Program-made: the position numbers and the translations under genes | In this document: positions 49,134 to 58,171 of the stretch, piece after piece | Position numbering within the stretch: position 1 is the stretch's first letter | Layout: the number at the start of each line of letters is the position of its first letter | The notes under the pieces: generated by a model | Databases searched by the model: none | Told to the model about the DNA's origin: nothing | The model's input: only the letters and a program-made list of their open reading frames with translations | NCBI RefSeq assembly: GCF_036237275.1 | Contig: NZ_CP108352.1 | Location: forward strand, 806,001-870,000 | Source: Streptomyces sp. NBC_01353 | GTDB lineage: Bacteria; Actinomycetota; Actinomycetes; Streptomycetales; Streptomycetaceae | Reading direction: 5' to 3' | DNA: 64,000 nucleotides

Positions 49134-50447
49134 TCAGACGCGCAGCCGCGCCCGGTCGCGGGACGGGTTGACGAGGGTGGCGGAGAGCAGCCCACCGACG
49201 AGCAGCATCGCACCGGTGATGATCACGGCGTTCTGGTAGCCGTCCGTGCCCTGCTTGTCGACCATGAATCCGACGATGGCGGGGGCGGCCAGCCCCGCCG
49301 TGGTGACCACGGCGTTCATCACGCCGAGGGCCCCACTGGCACGGGCGGCCGGAGCGAGTTCGGAGACGGTGGTGGCCGCGACGGCTGCGTACGAACCGGC
49401 CAGACCGAATCCGATGGCCAGCAGCGCGGTCTTGGCGCCGGTGCCGTCCACCAGGGGTACGCCGAGGCAGGCGAGCGCGCCGAGACCGAGCGCCGCGCCT
49501 CCGACGCCGCCGCGCGCCCACTTGGTGCTGACCCCGCGCCGCATCAGCCATCCGGTGACACCTGCCTGCGTCAGCAGGACGACGGCGCCCATCATCCACG
49601 GGAGCACCACGAGGCGGCCGGCTTCGGCGGAGGAGTAGCCGAGTCCGTTGTGCAGGTAGGAGGGCAGCCAGACCAGCATCAGCGCCACGGCCCAATAACA
49701 CGTGAAGTACGCGGCGGTGACGGCGAGCCAGGTGGGGGTGGAGAAGATGCGTCGGTAGGGGACCGGGCCGCCGCACGTCACGGAGGTGTCCGGGCCGGCG
49801 TCGCGGGCGGGTGCGTCGGCGGTCCGGTACGTCCCGGTCCCGCCGAGGAAGTGCCAGGCCACCGCCCAGACCAGTCCGATGGCGGCGAGCACCCACAGGG
49901 CGGTGCGCCAGTGGTGGTGGTCGATGATCCAGGTGAGTCCTGGGGCCGCGGTGATCACGCCGAGGGTGATGCCGAGGGTGACCAGGGCGCCGGGCAGATT
50001 ACGCCGGTGGTCGGGGAACCAGCTGAACGTGGCGTGCTGGGCGACCGGGAAGGCGGGGCCCTCCGCGGCGCCGAGCACGATCCGCGATCCGATCAGCACG
50101 GCGAGCCCGCCGCCGATGGCGGGCGGCACCTGGGCCACCGACCAGAGCAGGGCCATGATCAGGATCACCGTGGTGGGCCGCACCTTGTCGGCGTACATGC
50201 CGACCACGACCGCGGCGACCGAGAAGAGCAGGAAGAACGCGCTGTTGGCGAGGCCGAACTGAGTGGCGCTGAGGCCCAGATCGGCGCGGATCTCATCGGC
50301 CGCCAGTCCCAGCACGGACTTGTCCGCGAAGTTGATCATCATGAACACGACGAGCAGGCCGGTGACGGTCCAGGCACGGGACCTGGTGCTGCGGTCTGCC
50401 GACGTCGGATCGCCGAGCTGCCTCGACGTGGTGTCAGCGGCGGTCAC
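49134..50447 (-). CDS. MFS transporter (anion:cation symporter type)
   Basis: The 437-residue protein has 12 predicted membrane helices. It carries MFS signatures such as INFADKSVLGLAADEIRADL and, in the first cytoplasmic loop, GMYADKVRPTTVI. The arrangement resembles ACS-family transporters of organic anions. It probably imports the substrate of the downstream catabolic enzymes. GTG 50447 follows GGAGGATCC, a strong site. The gap to the dioxygenase gene is 123 bases. Confidence 0.9.
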   Translation of the reverse strand: MTAADTTSRQLGDPTSADRSTRSRAWTVTGLLVVFMMINFADKSVLGLAADEIRADLGLSATQFGLANSAFFLLFSVAAVVVGMYADKVRPTTVILIMALLWSVAQVPPAIGGGLAVLIGSRIVLGAAEGPAFPVAQHATFSWFPDHRRNLPGALVTLGITLGVITAAPGLTWIIDHHHWRTALWVLAAIGLVWAVAWHFLGGTGTYRTADAPARDAGPDTSVTCGGPVPYRRIFSTPTWLAVTAAYFTCYWAVALMLVWLPSYLHNGLGYSSAEAGRLVVLPWMMGAVVLLTQAGVTGWLMRRGVSTKWARGGVGGAALGLGALACLGVPLVDGTGAKTALLAIGFGLAGSYAAVAATTVSELAPAARASGALGVMNAVVTTAGLAAPAIVGFMVDKQGTDGYQNAVIITGAMLLVGGLLSATLVNPSRDRARLRV

Positions 50448-50570
50448 GGATCCTCCGGAGGGGGTGCGGCCGGCGTCATTGCCGGGCGGGGAGTGCGGGA
50501 GGGTGAGGAGGGACTACGGGGATCGAGGTTCCGGGGCAGGCGGCCGGCCCCGGACCGTGAATGCGCGGGA

Positions 50571-51494
50571 TCAGGAGAGAGCGACGCCCTCGACCGCGAC
50601 GCGCTCCATCACCCGGCGCCGCGGGTAGTAGTCGTTGATCGCGTAGTGCTGGGTGGCGATGTTGTCCCAGATCGCGATCGAGTCCGCCTCCCAGTGGAAG
50701 CGGATCTGGTACTCGGGGATACGCGCCTGCAGCACCAGCTCGTCCACCAGCTCACGGCTCTCGGCGTCCGACAGGCCGACGATGCGGGTGGTGAAGGGCT
50801 CGTTGACGTAGAGCGTTCTGCGGCCGCTGCGCGGGTGGCGCACGGCGACCGGGTGCTCGACCTGCGGCCAGTTCTTGCGGAAGGCCGCCTTCTGCTCGTC
50901 GTTCATGAGAGCTCCCCAGCTGGGCTCCCAGTCGTGGACCGCGGTGAGGTTCTCGATCCGCTTCTTGAGCTCTTCCGAGAGGTTGTCGTACGCGGCGCCC
51001 ATGTCGGCCCACATCGTGTCGCCGCCGGCGGCCGGTACCTCGACGGCGCGGAGCACCGAGCCGAGGGCCGGGTTGACCATGAAGGAGTGGTCGCTGTGCC
51101 AGATGTTCTTGTTCCCCTTGGCCGTGGCGTCCTTGGCGAGCCGGGAGACCCCGACGTGCTCCGTCCCGGGGAAGAAGGGGTTCGGCTCCGGCGGGCCCCA
51201 GACGCCGGCCAGCGCGAGCTGGTGCTCGGCCGTGAAGCCGGCCTGGCCGCGGAAGAAGACCACCTTCCACTCGAGCAGCGCCTGCCGCAGCTCCTCGGCA
51301 AGAGCCTCCCCGATCCCCTGGGTGAGGTCGACACCGCCGATCACGGCGCCGAAGTGCGGAGTGAGTGGGGTGATGTCGAGGAGTTCGTACCGGGTCTCCG
51401 GGGTGCCCGGCGCCGTACGGTCCAGCACGCGTGTCCCGTAGTGCATCAGGGGCTTGTCGAGGACGGGCTTGGGGGTGGCGACGGTGACGTCCAT
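50571..51494 (-). CDS. TauD/TfdA family alpha-ketoglutarate-dependent dioxygenase
   Basis: This 307-residue Fe(II) enzyme has the 2-His-1-Asp facial triad: HSD in NIWHSDHSFMVNPA, the distal His in NIATQHYAINDYYP, and a likely 2-oxoglutarate Arg in YYPRRRVMERV. TauD/TfdA enzymes hydroxylate a carbon next to a sulfonate, ether or sulfate, releasing an aldehyde. The next genes encode an aldehyde dehydrogenase and CoA ligase, so the aldehyde and acid are consumed in order. The ATG has GGAGGG upstream, and a palindromic operator region lies before it. Confidence 0.92.
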   Translation of the reverse strand: MDVTVATPKPVLDKPLMHYGTRVLDRTAPGTPETRYELLDITPLTPHFGAVIGGVDLTQGIGEALAEELRQALLEWKVVFFRGQAGFTAEHQLALAGVWGPPEPNPFFPGTEHVGVSRLAKDATAKGNKNIWHSDHSFMVNPALGSVLRAVEVPAAGGDTMWADMGAAYDNLSEELKKRIENLTAVHDWEPSWGALMNDEQKAAFRKNWPQVEHPVAVRHPRSGRRTLYVNEPFTTRIVGLSDAESRELVDELVLQARIPEYQIRFHWEADSIAIWDNIATQHYAINDYYPRRRVMERVAVEGVALS

Positions 51495-51516
51495 GATCCC
51501 TCCGGACGGCTCGAAG

Positions 51517-51599
51517 ATTCGTTACCAGGAGTATCGATACCTGGTGACGTCACTGACAAGGGGTTGTGGTCACCAAATTCAAAACTGCTGGTAACGAAT
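51517..51599. promoter_or_regulatory. palindromic TetR-type operator region
   Basis: ATTCGTTACCAG at 51517-51528 is the exact reverse complement of CTGGTAACGAAT at 51588-51599. A third half-site CCTGGTGAC at 51540-51548 pairs with GTTACCAGG at 51521-51529, one base differing. The region separates a tetR gene from the dioxygenase gene it precedes, both leftward. It is a strong candidate for the repressor's binding site. Confidence 0.7.
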
Positions 51600-51642
51600 T
51601 CAATCGGGAAGATCACCACCGACCGAAGGCGGGAAAGCCCCG

Positions 51643-52248
51643 TCAGGGCGGGGTGCCTACGGCACGGCCGATGAGGTCGACCACCGAGTCCACCAACCGC
51701 TCGTCGGGCATGCGCTGTTCGGCGACCATCCGGAACACCAGCGAGGCGGCGACCAATGTCACCGCCGCGTCCACGTCGATGCCGGGCCGGACGTCGCCAC
51801 GAACGATCCCCCGCTCGAAGATGTTCCGCGTCTCCCCCACGACCCGTGCGGTGGACTCCCCGTACGCGCCACGCTCGGCGCCCGCATCGGCCGCGGAGGC
51901 GATCACACCGGCCAGTAGCCGGTCGACCCCGGGTGTGCGGTACGCCTCCAGACGCGCCGTGAGCACGGCTCGCAGCTCGGCACGGAAGTCACCCATGTCC
52001 GGAACGGACAACGGACCGACCCGCGACTCCACGGCGGCGATGACGAGGTCCTGCTTGGTCGGCCAACGCCGGTACATCGACGGCTTACTGGCCCCGGCCC
52101 GGGCGGCCACCGCGTCCATCGTGACAGCGCCCATGCCCTGCTCGGCCACCAGCGCGACCACGGCGTCCAGCACCGCGCGGGTGACCCGCTCCTCCCGGGG
52201 CCGCCCAGGACCTCGCCCGCTGCCCCGCCCCACCTGCTCGTCGACCAT
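51643..52248 (-). CDS. TetR family repressor (operon regulator)
   Basis: The 201-residue protein has an N-terminal TetR helix-turn-helix (TMDAVAARAGASKPSMYRRW, PTKQDLVIAAVESR) after a basic arm GRGPGRPREERVT, and a helical ligand-binding domain. It is in the same direction as the dioxygenase operon, 148 bases upstream of it, and the gap holds inverted repeats, so it probably represses that operon until a substrate or CoA thioester binds. The ribosome site is weak. Confidence 0.9.
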   Translation of the reverse strand: MVDEQVGRGSGRGPGRPREERVTRAVLDAVVALVAEQGMGAVTMDAVAARAGASKPSMYRRWPTKQDLVIAAVESRVGPLSVPDMGDFRAELRAVLTARLEAYRTPGVDRLLAGVIASAADAGAERGAYGESTARVVGETRNIFERGIVRGDVRPGIDVDAAVTLVAASLVFRMVAEQRMPDERLVDSVVDLIGRAVGTPP

Positions 52249-52257
52249 GCCCTGACC

Positions 52258-52508
52258 CTACGGGCGACGACAATGATCATCCACTCCGGCCGCACAGGTG
52301 CCGAAGGCGGCGATGACGAATGCGGGCGTGTTGTACGTCATGACGGCGAGCCGGCCGCCCGGCCGCAGGCCCGCGTCGCGCAGTACGGCCGCGGCCCGGC
52401 GTACGTCCGCGGCCAGTTCCGCGCAGCTCCAGCGCTGCTCGCCGCAGACGAGCGCTTCTTGCCGCCGGCCTTGCGGACGGCGCTGTCCAGCATGGCGCTG
52501 AGGTGCAT
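52258..52508 (-). pseudogene. truncated, frameshifted AMP-dependent ligase N-terminus
   Basis: From ATG 52508 the strand encodes MHLSAMLDSAVRKAGGK, then after a missing G the frame changes to ALVCGEQRWSCAELAADVRR and GGRLAVMTYNTPAFVIAAFG. This is the N-terminal 75 or so residues of an adenylate-forming ligase; the rest is gone. The end lies ten bases before the tetR start, so a deletion probably removed most of the gene. Confidence 0.75.
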
Positions 52509-52579
52509 CCCGTACTCCTGATGGTTCTCGCCAGGGCCTGCGTCTGGCGTGAAGATCTGAACGATGATTCACTGCTTCT

Positions 52580-53197
52580 ATGGCATACCGCAAGACCCCG
52601 GCCGAGCTGGCTCGGCTCAGCAGCGCACGGGAGCATCTGATCCAGCAGGCCACCGATGTCGTGGCCGATGTGGGCTGGTCGCAGGCCTCGGTGAACGCCG
52701 TCGCCGCCGCGGCCGGCATCGCGGCCGGCTCGGTCTATCAGCACTTCCCGTCCAAGGCGGCGCTGGCCGTCGAGGTCTTCCGGCGCGCCTCCGGCCGTGA
52801 GGTCGAGGTGCTGGGCGAGGTGCTGCGCAGCCCGGGTGATCCCGTGGAGCGACTCGCGCGAGGCGTCGAGGTGTTCGCCCGGCGGTCCCTCGAACGCCGC
52901 GGCCTGGCCTACGCCTTGCTCGCGGCGCCCGCCGAGCCCGCCGTCGGTGCCGAGCGCCTGGAGTACCGGCGCCGGTACCGGACGCTGTTCGCCGAGGTCG
53001 TGAGCGAGGGGGTGGCCTCGGGCGTGCTGCCGCCGCAGAACGCGGAAGTCACCGCCGCCGCCCTGACCGGTGCCATCGGCGAGGTGCTGGTGGACCCGCT
53101 CGGCGCCTCCGACGGGGACTCCGCCGAACAGCTCATCGCCGAGCTGACCGCGATGTCCCTGCGCTGCCTGGGCGCCGGGCAAGCCCCGGCCGACTGA
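52580..53197 (+). CDS. TetR family regulator
   Basis: The 205-residue protein has a TetR DNA-binding domain (ASVNAVAAAAGIAAGSVYQH, FPSKAALAVEVFRR) and a helical C-terminal domain with EYRRRYRTLFAEVVSEGVAS. An acyl-CoA dehydrogenase gene follows 100 bases downstream in the same direction, and a broken acyl-CoA ligase gene precedes it divergently. Regulation of acyl-CoA metabolism is therefore likely. The ATG at 52580 has no strong ribosome site. Confidence 0.9.
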   Translation: MAYRKTPAELARLSSAREHLIQQATDVVADVGWSQASVNAVAAAAGIAAGSVYQHFPSKAALAVEVFRRASGREVEVLGEVLRSPGDPVERLARGVEVFARRSLERRGLAYALLAAPAEPAVGAERLEYRRRYRTLFAEVVSEGVASGVLPPQNAEVTAAALTGAIGEVLVDPLGASDGDSAEQLIAELTAMSLRCLGAGQAPAD

Positions 53198-53297
53198 CCG
53201 GCCGTACCCGACTCGCACGGATCACGACCGCGATCACGACCGCACCACCGTTCCGACGGCTCCGCCACTCCTCCCGACGACTCCGAAGGACACGACC

Positions 53298-54971
53298 ATG
53301 ACCAGCACCGCCGACACCCGGCCGGTCAGCAACCCCACCGCCCACACCCACGACGTCACCAACCAGGCTCCCCCGCTGGTCGGTCACGACGTTGCCGACG
53401 ACCCGGTCCTGCTGGAGGGCGTACGGCGAGAGGGCGCCGAGTGGTACCTCGACGACCTGCACCGCATCGGCCGTCGCACCGGCAGCGAGGAGGTCCAGCG
53501 CTGGGCCGAGGAGGCCAACCGCCACGAGCCCGTGCTGCGCACCCACGACCGCTATGGCAACCGCGTCGACGAGGTGGACTTCCACCCCTCGTACCACTCC
53601 CTGATGGACGTCGCGATCAGCGAGGGCCTGGCCGGCGCGCCCTGGGCCGACGAGCGGCCCGGTGCCCATGTGGCGCGCGCGGCGGGCTTCATGGTGTGGA
53701 GCTCCGCCGAGGCGGGTCACGGCTGCCCGGTGTCGATGACGTACGCCGCGGTGCCGGCGCTGCGCCACTCCCCCGAACTGGCCAAGGAGTACGAGCCGCT
53801 GCTGACCAGCCGCGTGTACGACCCGTGGCTGAAGGCGCCGGGCGCCAAGCGCGGTCTCCTCGCGGGGATGGGCATGACAGAGAAGCAGGGCGGCACCGAC
53901 GTCCGCGCCAACACCACGACGGCCGTGCGGACGGCTGACGGGAGCTGGCGGCTGCGCGGTCACAAGTGGTTCACCAGCGCCCCGATGAACGACCTCTTCC
54001 TCGTCCTCGCCCAGGCCCCGGGCGGCCTGTCCTGCTTCCTCGTCCCTCGCGTGCTGCCCGACGGCAGCCGCAACACCTTCCGCATCCAGCGACTGAAGGA
54101 CAAGCTCGGCAACCGTTCCAACGCCAGCAGCGAGCCCGAGTTCGACGACACCGTGGCCTGGCTGGTCGGCGGCGAGGGCAAGGGCGTTCGGACCATCATC
54201 GACATGGTCACCATGACCCGCCTGGACTGCATCCTCGGCTCCGCCTCCGGCACGCGCGCCGCCCTCGCGCAGGCCGCCCACCACGCCCGCCACCGCTCGG
54301 TGTTCGGCGCCAAGCTCATCGACCAGCCGCTGATGCGCAACGTCCTGGCGGACCTGGCCCTGGAGTCGGAGGCCGCCACCACCCTCGCTCTGCGGGTCGC
54401 GGGCGCGACCGATCGCGCCCAGCGCGGGGACGCCGGCGAGCGGGCGTTCCTCCGCCTGGCCACGGCGGTCGGCAAGTACTGGGTGTGCAAGCGCCAGCCG
54501 GCGGCCGTGGCCGAGGCCCTTGAATGCCTGGGCGGCAACGGCTACGACGAGGCCTCGGGCATGCCCCGGCTGTACCGCGAGGCACCCCTCAACGGCATCT
54601 GGGAGGGCTCGGGCAACGTCAACGCCCTCGACGTGCTGCGCGCATTGGTCCGCGAACCGGAGTCTCTGGAGGCCTTCCGCGCAGAGGTGGAGTCGGCGGC
54701 GGGCGCCGACGCCCGACTCGACGCCGCATGGCGGGAGGTGCTGGGCGAGCTGGCCCGACCGGAGGACGCCGAGCTTCGCGCCAGGCGCCTGGTGGAGCGC
54801 CTGGCGCTCGTCCTGCAGGGCTCCCTGCTCGTACGACACGCCCCCGCTCCGGTGGCGGACGCCTTCTGCGCCTCGAGGCTGGCCGGCGACCGGGGCCTGG
54901 CCTTCGGCACACTGCCGGCGGGTACGGACCTCGCCGCGATCCTCGACCGCCTTCCTGCCGGGCTGGGATAA
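53298..54971 (+). CDS. AidB-like acyl-CoA dehydrogenase
   Basis: The 557-residue flavoenzyme has the FAD-binding loop GMGMTEKQGGTDVRANTT, HKWFTSAPMNDLFLVLA, and the AidB-type LKDKLGNRSNASSEPEFDD. The C-terminal half contains GNGYDEASGMPRLYREAPLN and IWEGSGNVN, which are conserved in AidB and isovaleryl-like members. AidB binds DNA and has weak isovaleryl-CoA dehydrogenase activity; other members oxidise acyl-CoA. ATG 53298 follows AAGGA with eight-base spacing. A hairpin terminator follows. Confidence 0.92.
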   Translation: MTSTADTRPVSNPTAHTHDVTNQAPPLVGHDVADDPVLLEGVRREGAEWYLDDLHRIGRRTGSEEVQRWAEEANRHEPVLRTHDRYGNRVDEVDFHPSYHSLMDVAISEGLAGAPWADERPGAHVARAAGFMVWSSAEAGHGCPVSMTYAAVPALRHSPELAKEYEPLLTSRVYDPWLKAPGAKRGLLAGMGMTEKQGGTDVRANTTTAVRTADGSWRLRGHKWFTSAPMNDLFLVLAQAPGGLSCFLVPRVLPDGSRNTFRIQRLKDKLGNRSNASSEPEFDDTVAWLVGGEGKGVRTIIDMVTMTRLDCILGSASGTRAALAQAAHHARHRSVFGAKLIDQPLMRNVLADLALESEAATTLALRVAGATDRAQRGDAGERAFLRLATAVGKYWVCKRQPAAVAEALECLGGNGYDEASGMPRLYREAPLNGIWEGSGNVNALDVLRALVREPESLEAFRAEVESAAGADARLDAAWREVLGELARPEDAELRARRLVERLALVLQGSLLVRHAPAPVADAFCASRLAGDRGLAFGTLPAGTDLAAILDRLPAGLG

Positions 54972-54988
54972 GCCGTCAGGTGCCTCTC

Positions 54989-55027
54989 GGCCACGCACAT
55001 TCACCGCTTCGGTCACTGTGCGTGGCC
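54989..55027 (+). terminator. hairpin terminator after acyl-CoA dehydrogenase
   Basis: GGCCACGCACA at 54989-54999 pairs exactly with TGTGCGTGGCC at 55017-55027, with a small inner ACCG/CGGT stem in the loop. It starts 17 bases after the stop codon. Confidence 0.85.
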
Positions 55028-55231
55028 ACTCCCAGTTCCTCCCACCGGCATCCCGCTCCTGACCAGCGACACTCGCCCAAGTCCTCGACTTTGTCCCGGA
55101 CTTGACGACGAGGCGGACGATGTCCCGGATCCTCCGGCCCGCGCGGCGGGCGCACTCGGCCGGGTACACGCCGGAGTAGGGCCAGAAGGAGTTCCCGGCG
55201 TGCCGAAGGCCGTAGGGCCGCTCGGCCAGGC

Positions 55232-56497
55232 TCAGGGGACCGAGCGGATGCGGCGCACCAGGACCGAGCCCGCGAGGGCCAGGGCGCCCGCGAGCGCGTA
55301 CAGGGCCGTGTATCCGCCGAAGTGGGTGACGACCGGGGCCGCGACCACGGGGGCCAGCACCTGGGGCAGCGCATTGGCGATGTTGATGACGCCCAGGTCC
55401 CTGCCCCGGTCCTCCGCCGTCGGCAGCACGTCCGTGAGCAGGGCGAAGTCCACGGCCGTGTACACCCCGAAACCGAGGCCGAGCACGAGCGAGGCGACGA
55501 CCGCGCCCGTCCAGGTCTGCCAGACGGCGAGCAGCAGGGTGGCCGCGGAGATGACCAGCCCCGACCAGATCACGTAGGACTTCCGCCGGCCACTGCGGTC
55601 CGACCGGATGCCGCTGATCACCACCGTGGAGAGCAGGGTCACCGCGTTGAGCGCCGTGAGGATCAGTACGCCGTTGTCCGCGTCGCCCTCGTAGTGCACG
55701 GCGTCGGTCAGGTAGTAGAGCAGGTACATCGTGCTGATGGAGTACGACAGGTTCATCAGGAACCGGGTGAGCCAGGCCCACCCGAAATCGGGATGGCGGC
55801 GCGGGTCGATCCAGAAACCGCCGAGGAACGTCCGCCACCGGAAGGGCGGTCGGGCGGCGGGCGAGAGCGGGGTGTCGCGCCGCATCAGTACATAGGGAAT
55901 GGCCGCGAGCACCGAGAAGGCCGCGCAGGCCAGATAACCGGCGACCACCCCGCCCGCGACCGTGGCCAGCGCCGTACCCGCCAGGATGCCGCCGACCTGG
56001 GAGACGCCGAGCCAGCCGCCGACCAGACCGCGCTGCCGCTGCGGCACCTGGTCGGGGACGGCCGCGGTGAGAGCGGCGAAGGCCGCGTTGAGGGCGAGCT
56101 GGACCAGGCACCAGCCCGCGATCACGGTCGCGACGCTCTGCGCCCCGGCGAGGACGAGCAGCCCGGCCGCCCCGCCCGCCACTCCGCCGACCACCCAGGG
56201 GATGCGCCGGCCCACGGACGCCGTCGTCCGGTCGGAGAGCGCGCCGAAGACGGGGTTGGCGACCATCGACACGGCTGCTCCCACTCCCGTCACCAGGGCG
56301 AGGGTGGACGCCTTGTGGTCGGGGGTGAGGTGCTCGGCCTGGCGTGCCAGGAGCAGTTGCAGAGGGCCGAACCACCCGACCCAGACCCCGAGGTTGGCGA
56401 GGGACAGCGCGCTCACCCACCGCCCGCCGGCCGGGGTACCGGTCTTGGGGGCCGGCTCGGCCGCGGTTCCCTCCGCCGCCGTCCCCTCGGCGGTCAT
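55232..56497 (-). CDS. MFS sugar transporter
   Basis: The 421-residue protein has 12 predicted helices. MFS features include NPVFGALSDRTTASVGRRIP in the first loop and SGIRSDRSGRRKSYVIWSG in the middle loop. The layout resembles glycoside-pentoside-hexuronide or melibiose-type carriers. The start ATG 56497 overlaps the stop of the upstream beta-glucosidase gene (ATGA), so the transporter probably feeds a glucoside to that enzyme. The long Glu/Ala-rich N-terminus is cytoplasmic. Confidence 0.88.
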   Translation of the reverse strand: MTAEGTAAEGTAAEPAPKTGTPAGGRWVSALSLANLGVWVGWFGPLQLLLARQAEHLTPDHKASTLALVTGVGAAVSMVANPVFGALSDRTTASVGRRIPWVVGGVAGGAAGLLVLAGAQSVATVIAGWCLVQLALNAAFAALTAAVPDQVPQRQRGLVGGWLGVSQVGGILAGTALATVAGGVVAGYLACAAFSVLAAIPYVLMRRDTPLSPAARPPFRWRTFLGGFWIDPRRHPDFGWAWLTRFLMNLSYSISTMYLLYYLTDAVHYEGDADNGVLILTALNAVTLLSTVVISGIRSDRSGRRKSYVIWSGLVISAATLLLAVWQTWTGAVVASLVLGLGFGVYTAVDFALLTDVLPTAEDRGRDLGVINIANALPQVLAPVVAAPVVTHFGGYTALYALAGALALAGSVLVRRIRSVP

Positions 56498-57903
56498 CTG
56501 CCGCTCTTGATCAGGTCGCGGTACCAGGCGTACGACGCCTTGGGCGTCCGCGTCAGCGTCTCGTAGTCGACGTGGACGAGCCCGAACCGCTGCTGGTAAC
56601 CCTCCGCCCACTCGAAGTTGTCGAGGATCGACCAGATGAAGTACCCGCGGACGTCGGCGCCCTCCTCCATCGCCTCGTGCAGCGCGCGCACGTGTCCGTC
56701 GTGGTACGCGACCCGGCCGGCGTCGTCGATCCGCCCCGTTTCGGGGTCCGGCCCGTCACCGTACGAGCAGCCGTTCTCGGTGATGTACAGCGGCGGCAGC
56801 CGGTCGCCGTAGCGCTCGCGCATGGTGGCGAGCAGTTCGCGCAGTCCGTCCGGGACCACCGGCCAGCCGAAGTCGGTGAGTTCGCGTCCTTCGATCTGCC
56901 GGATGGCGAAGGGGAGGTCCGACGGAATCTCGATGCCGCCGAAGGAGGAGCCTGCGGAGGCGGCGGCGGAAGTGGCGTCGGCGGAGGCGGCGGCGGTCGG
57001 CTGCGGGGCGCCGACGAGCATCGGGTTGTAGTAGTTGATGCCGTACCAGTCCAGGGGGGCCGAGATCGTCTTGAGGTCCTCCGCCACCGGGCCGGGGAGG
57101 AGCGAGGCAAGGCCCTCGTCCGGGTATGCGCCGGTCAGGATGGGGTCGGCGAAGAGGCGGTTCGTGAGGGTGTCGTACAACTCGGCGGCTGCCCGGTCGT
57201 CGTCGCCGGCGCCGGCGGTCCAGACCGGACTGTGGGAGGCGGCGATGCCGATCTGGCGGGCGCCCGCGGCACGCAGGGCCTGTACGCCCATGCCGTGGGC
57301 CAGGAGTTGGTGGTGGGCCGCGGGCAGGGCGTCGAACACGAGACGCCGGCCAGGCGCGTGCTCGCCGAGGCCGTATCCGAGCAGGGTGACCTCGGCGGGC
57401 TCGTTGATGGTGATCCACATCGGCACGCGGTCGGCGAGGCGCTCCGCGACCACCGAGGCGTACGCCGCGAACCGCTCGGCGGTGTCCCGGTTGAGCCAGC
57501 CGCCGCGCTTCTCCAGGGCGAGCGGGGTGTCCCAGTGGAAGAGCGTGGGCACCGGGGCGATCCCCGAGGCGCACAGCTCGTCGACGAGCCGGTCGTAGAA
57601 GTCCAACCCCTTGTCATTGACCCGGCCGTGGCCGTCGGGCAGGACTCGGGACCAGGAGACCGAGAACCGGTAGGCGCCGACGCCGAGTTGGGCCATCAGC
57701 GCCACGTCCTCGCGGTAACGCCGGTAGTGGTCGGTGGCCACGTCCGCGCGCGAGCCGTCCTTGACCCGTCCCTGTTCTCCGGTGAAGGCGTCCCAGCTGG
57801 AGGGACCACGGCCGTCGGCCGTGAGCGAGCCTTCGATCTGGAAGGCGGAGGCGGAGACTCCCCAGAGGAAGCCGGCCGGGAACTCGGGTACGGGCGCTGC
57901 CAT
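56494..57903 (-). CDS. GH1 beta-glucosidase
   Basis: The 469-residue enzyme is a full-length family 1 glycosidase: FLWGVSASAFQIEGSLTADG near the N-terminus, the acid/base Glu in WITINEPAEVTLLGYG, LDWYGINYYNPMLV, and the nucleophile Glu in LYITENGCSYGDG. The end GLVHVDYETLTRTPKASYAW is standard. It hydrolyses beta-glucosides such as cellobiose inside the cell, since no signal peptide is present. An insert rich in Ala/Ser sits near residue 300. It is co-transcribed with the MFS gene through a four-base overlap. Confidence 0.96.
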   Translation of the reverse strand: MAAPVPEFPAGFLWGVSASAFQIEGSLTADGRGPSSWDAFTGEQGRVKDGSRADVATDHYRRYREDVALMAQLGVGAYRFSVSWSRVLPDGHGRVNDKGLDFYDRLVDELCASGIAPVPTLFHWDTPLALEKRGGWLNRDTAERFAAYASVVAERLADRVPMWITINEPAEVTLLGYGLGEHAPGRRLVFDALPAAHHQLLAHGMGVQALRAAGARQIGIAASHSPVWTAGAGDDDRAAAELYDTLTNRLFADPILTGAYPDEGLASLLPGPVAEDLKTISAPLDWYGINYYNPMLVGAPQPTAAASADATSAAASAGSSFGGIEIPSDLPFAIRQIEGRELTDFGWPVVPDGLRELLATMRERYGDRLPPLYITENGCSYGDGPDPETGRIDDAGRVAYHDGHVRALHEAMEEGADVRGYFIWSILDNFEWAEGYQQRFGLVHVDYETLTRTPKASYAWYRDLIKSGR

Positions 57904-58171
57904 GGGGACTCGCTCCGATCGACGGGGTGCGGGTGACTCACGGCACTGTCGGGCCCCAGGATCCGCCCTGTCAATGGAAAGTGAACAACTCTCAGCTTTT
58001 CGCGGGGCGTCCCGGAGGGCGACTGCCTTCCGTTGCTGCCCCGCTGGAGCCCCGTGCGGTCGTCCCCGGCCACAACCCCACACGACCCGAGCAGCCGGTA
58101 CGTGAAAGAACCGGCGCCGAAGAACACACCGTCTCTCCCGGGTCTCTTCGTTCTGTCCGCGGCCCGACCGC

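Noticed and set aside
48465-51674. Long plus-strand frame of over 1000 codons
   Set aside because: It is antisense to the aldehyde dehydrogenase, MFS and dioxygenase genes, which all have clear catalytic motifs and ribosome sites; its own product is Gly/Asp/Arg-rich without a family.
53133-56420. Very long minus-strand frame spanning several genes
   Set aside because: It crosses the acyl-CoA dehydrogenase and MFS genes in wrong frames. Long antisense frames are common in high-GC DNA.
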